Below, piece after piece: positions 21,791 through 22,086 of a DNA stretch of 22,086 nt. Below the pieces are notes generated by a model. It made no database searches. It was not told the origin of the DNA and saw only the letters and a program-made list of their open reading frames with translations. Where the stretch lies: assembly GCA_034696485.1 (NCBI GenBank), contig JAQIWT010000368.1, forward strand, positions 1 to 22,086, in the 5' to 3' direction. The number at the start of each line of letters is the position of its first letter. Positions within the stretch are counted from its first letter, which is position 1. This stretch comes from Isohypsibius dastychi. Lineage: Eukaryota; Tardigrada; Eutardigrada; Parachela; Isohypsibiidae. A program made the position numbers and the translations under genes.

Positions 21791-22086
21791 TTAAGTCGTC
21801 ACTGGTGATAATAATCGAATTTCCGGTTGTTCTGACTTGCCGGGGATTTTGCTACTAATAGTTTTTTGAGGTGTTTTCTGTCGGAAACGAGATAGTTCCT
21901 GAACGAAAAAATGTGGATATACTAAGAATCAAAAAGACTATATTCAGCACAAACCTCAGCGGCTCGTATCTTCCCTGTCCACATGTCCAGTTCGCGCTGT
22001 AAATCGAGAACTTCCCTCTCGATAACTGCATAGCATTTGATGGGCGGACACTGGACTGATTTAAATTTCCACCTTGTCGATTTGAG
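21791..22086 (-). CDS. 3' end of a gene leaving the window, possible coiled coil (partial)
   Basis: Minus-strand last exon 21898-21791 (35 codons and TAA), preceded by an exon 22086-21955 that is open to the window edge. The intron between them is 56 bp, phase 0, with donor GAG|GTTTGT and acceptor TTCGTTCAG. The internal exon encodes a basic start, a CPPIKC motif and then a charged helix (IEREVLDLQRELDMWTGK) typical of a coiled coil. The last 35 residues are basic and probably disordered (KTPQKTISSKIPGK). The gene's 5' end lies beyond base 22086, so total length and family are unknown. Only one frame of the internal exon is open and splices in phase. Confidence 0.6.

Overview
This is animal nuclear DNA, not bacterial DNA. 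Every long gene is broken by spliceosomal introns, mostly 45-140 bp with a few of 270-830 bp. Almost all are GT-AG with a loose pyrimidine tract and CAG or TAG acceptors, and the gene families are metazoan. Short introns and about one gene per 2 kb point to a compact-genome invertebrate. I cannot name the phylum: several genes have a good splice acceptor 15-35 nt before the ATG, which fits either 5'UTR introns or spliced-leader trans-splicing.

Layout. 1-1037: AT-rich non-coding DNA, perhaps with the tail of another gene at the very edge. 1038-4843: two tandem plus-strand genes for related secreted proteins with four conserved cysteines; I do not recognise the family. 5227-9439: two minus-strand genes, a Rab GTPase and a rhomboid protease. 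9440-11802: a 2.3 kb gap with weak minus-strand coding signals. 11803-14516: a plus-strand atlastin/GBP-like GTPase with an N-terminal signal sequence and one C-terminal membrane segment. 15013-15606: an intronless coiled-coil gene. 15641-17105: a minus-strand aldo-keto reductase that converges on the coiled-coil gene. 17706-20802: NVL, the nuclear VCP-like AAA ATPase of ribosome biogenesis, in 16 exons. 20924-21670: a minus-strand gene for an unrecognised 203-residue protein. 21791-22086: the 3' end of another minus-strand gene that leaves the window.

The exon models were built by hand from splice sites, reading phase and family similarity. For each main gene the phases close exactly (NVL 664 aa, rhomboid 309 aa, aldo-keto reductase 301 aa, Rab 252 aa, secreted pair 356 and 227 aa). 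The one weak join is exon 2 to exon 3 of the atlastin-like gene.

The genes do not form one pathway. Membrane and secretory functions dominate the left and middle (secreted pair, Rab, rhomboid, membrane GTPase), and housekeeping genes the right. The most unusual object is the atlastin/GBP-like protein. Its topology signals suggest that the G domain may enter the secretory pathway. It also lacks the family's catalytic arginine and its guanine-specificity aspartate, and a protein-like tail overlaps its stop codon in another frame.
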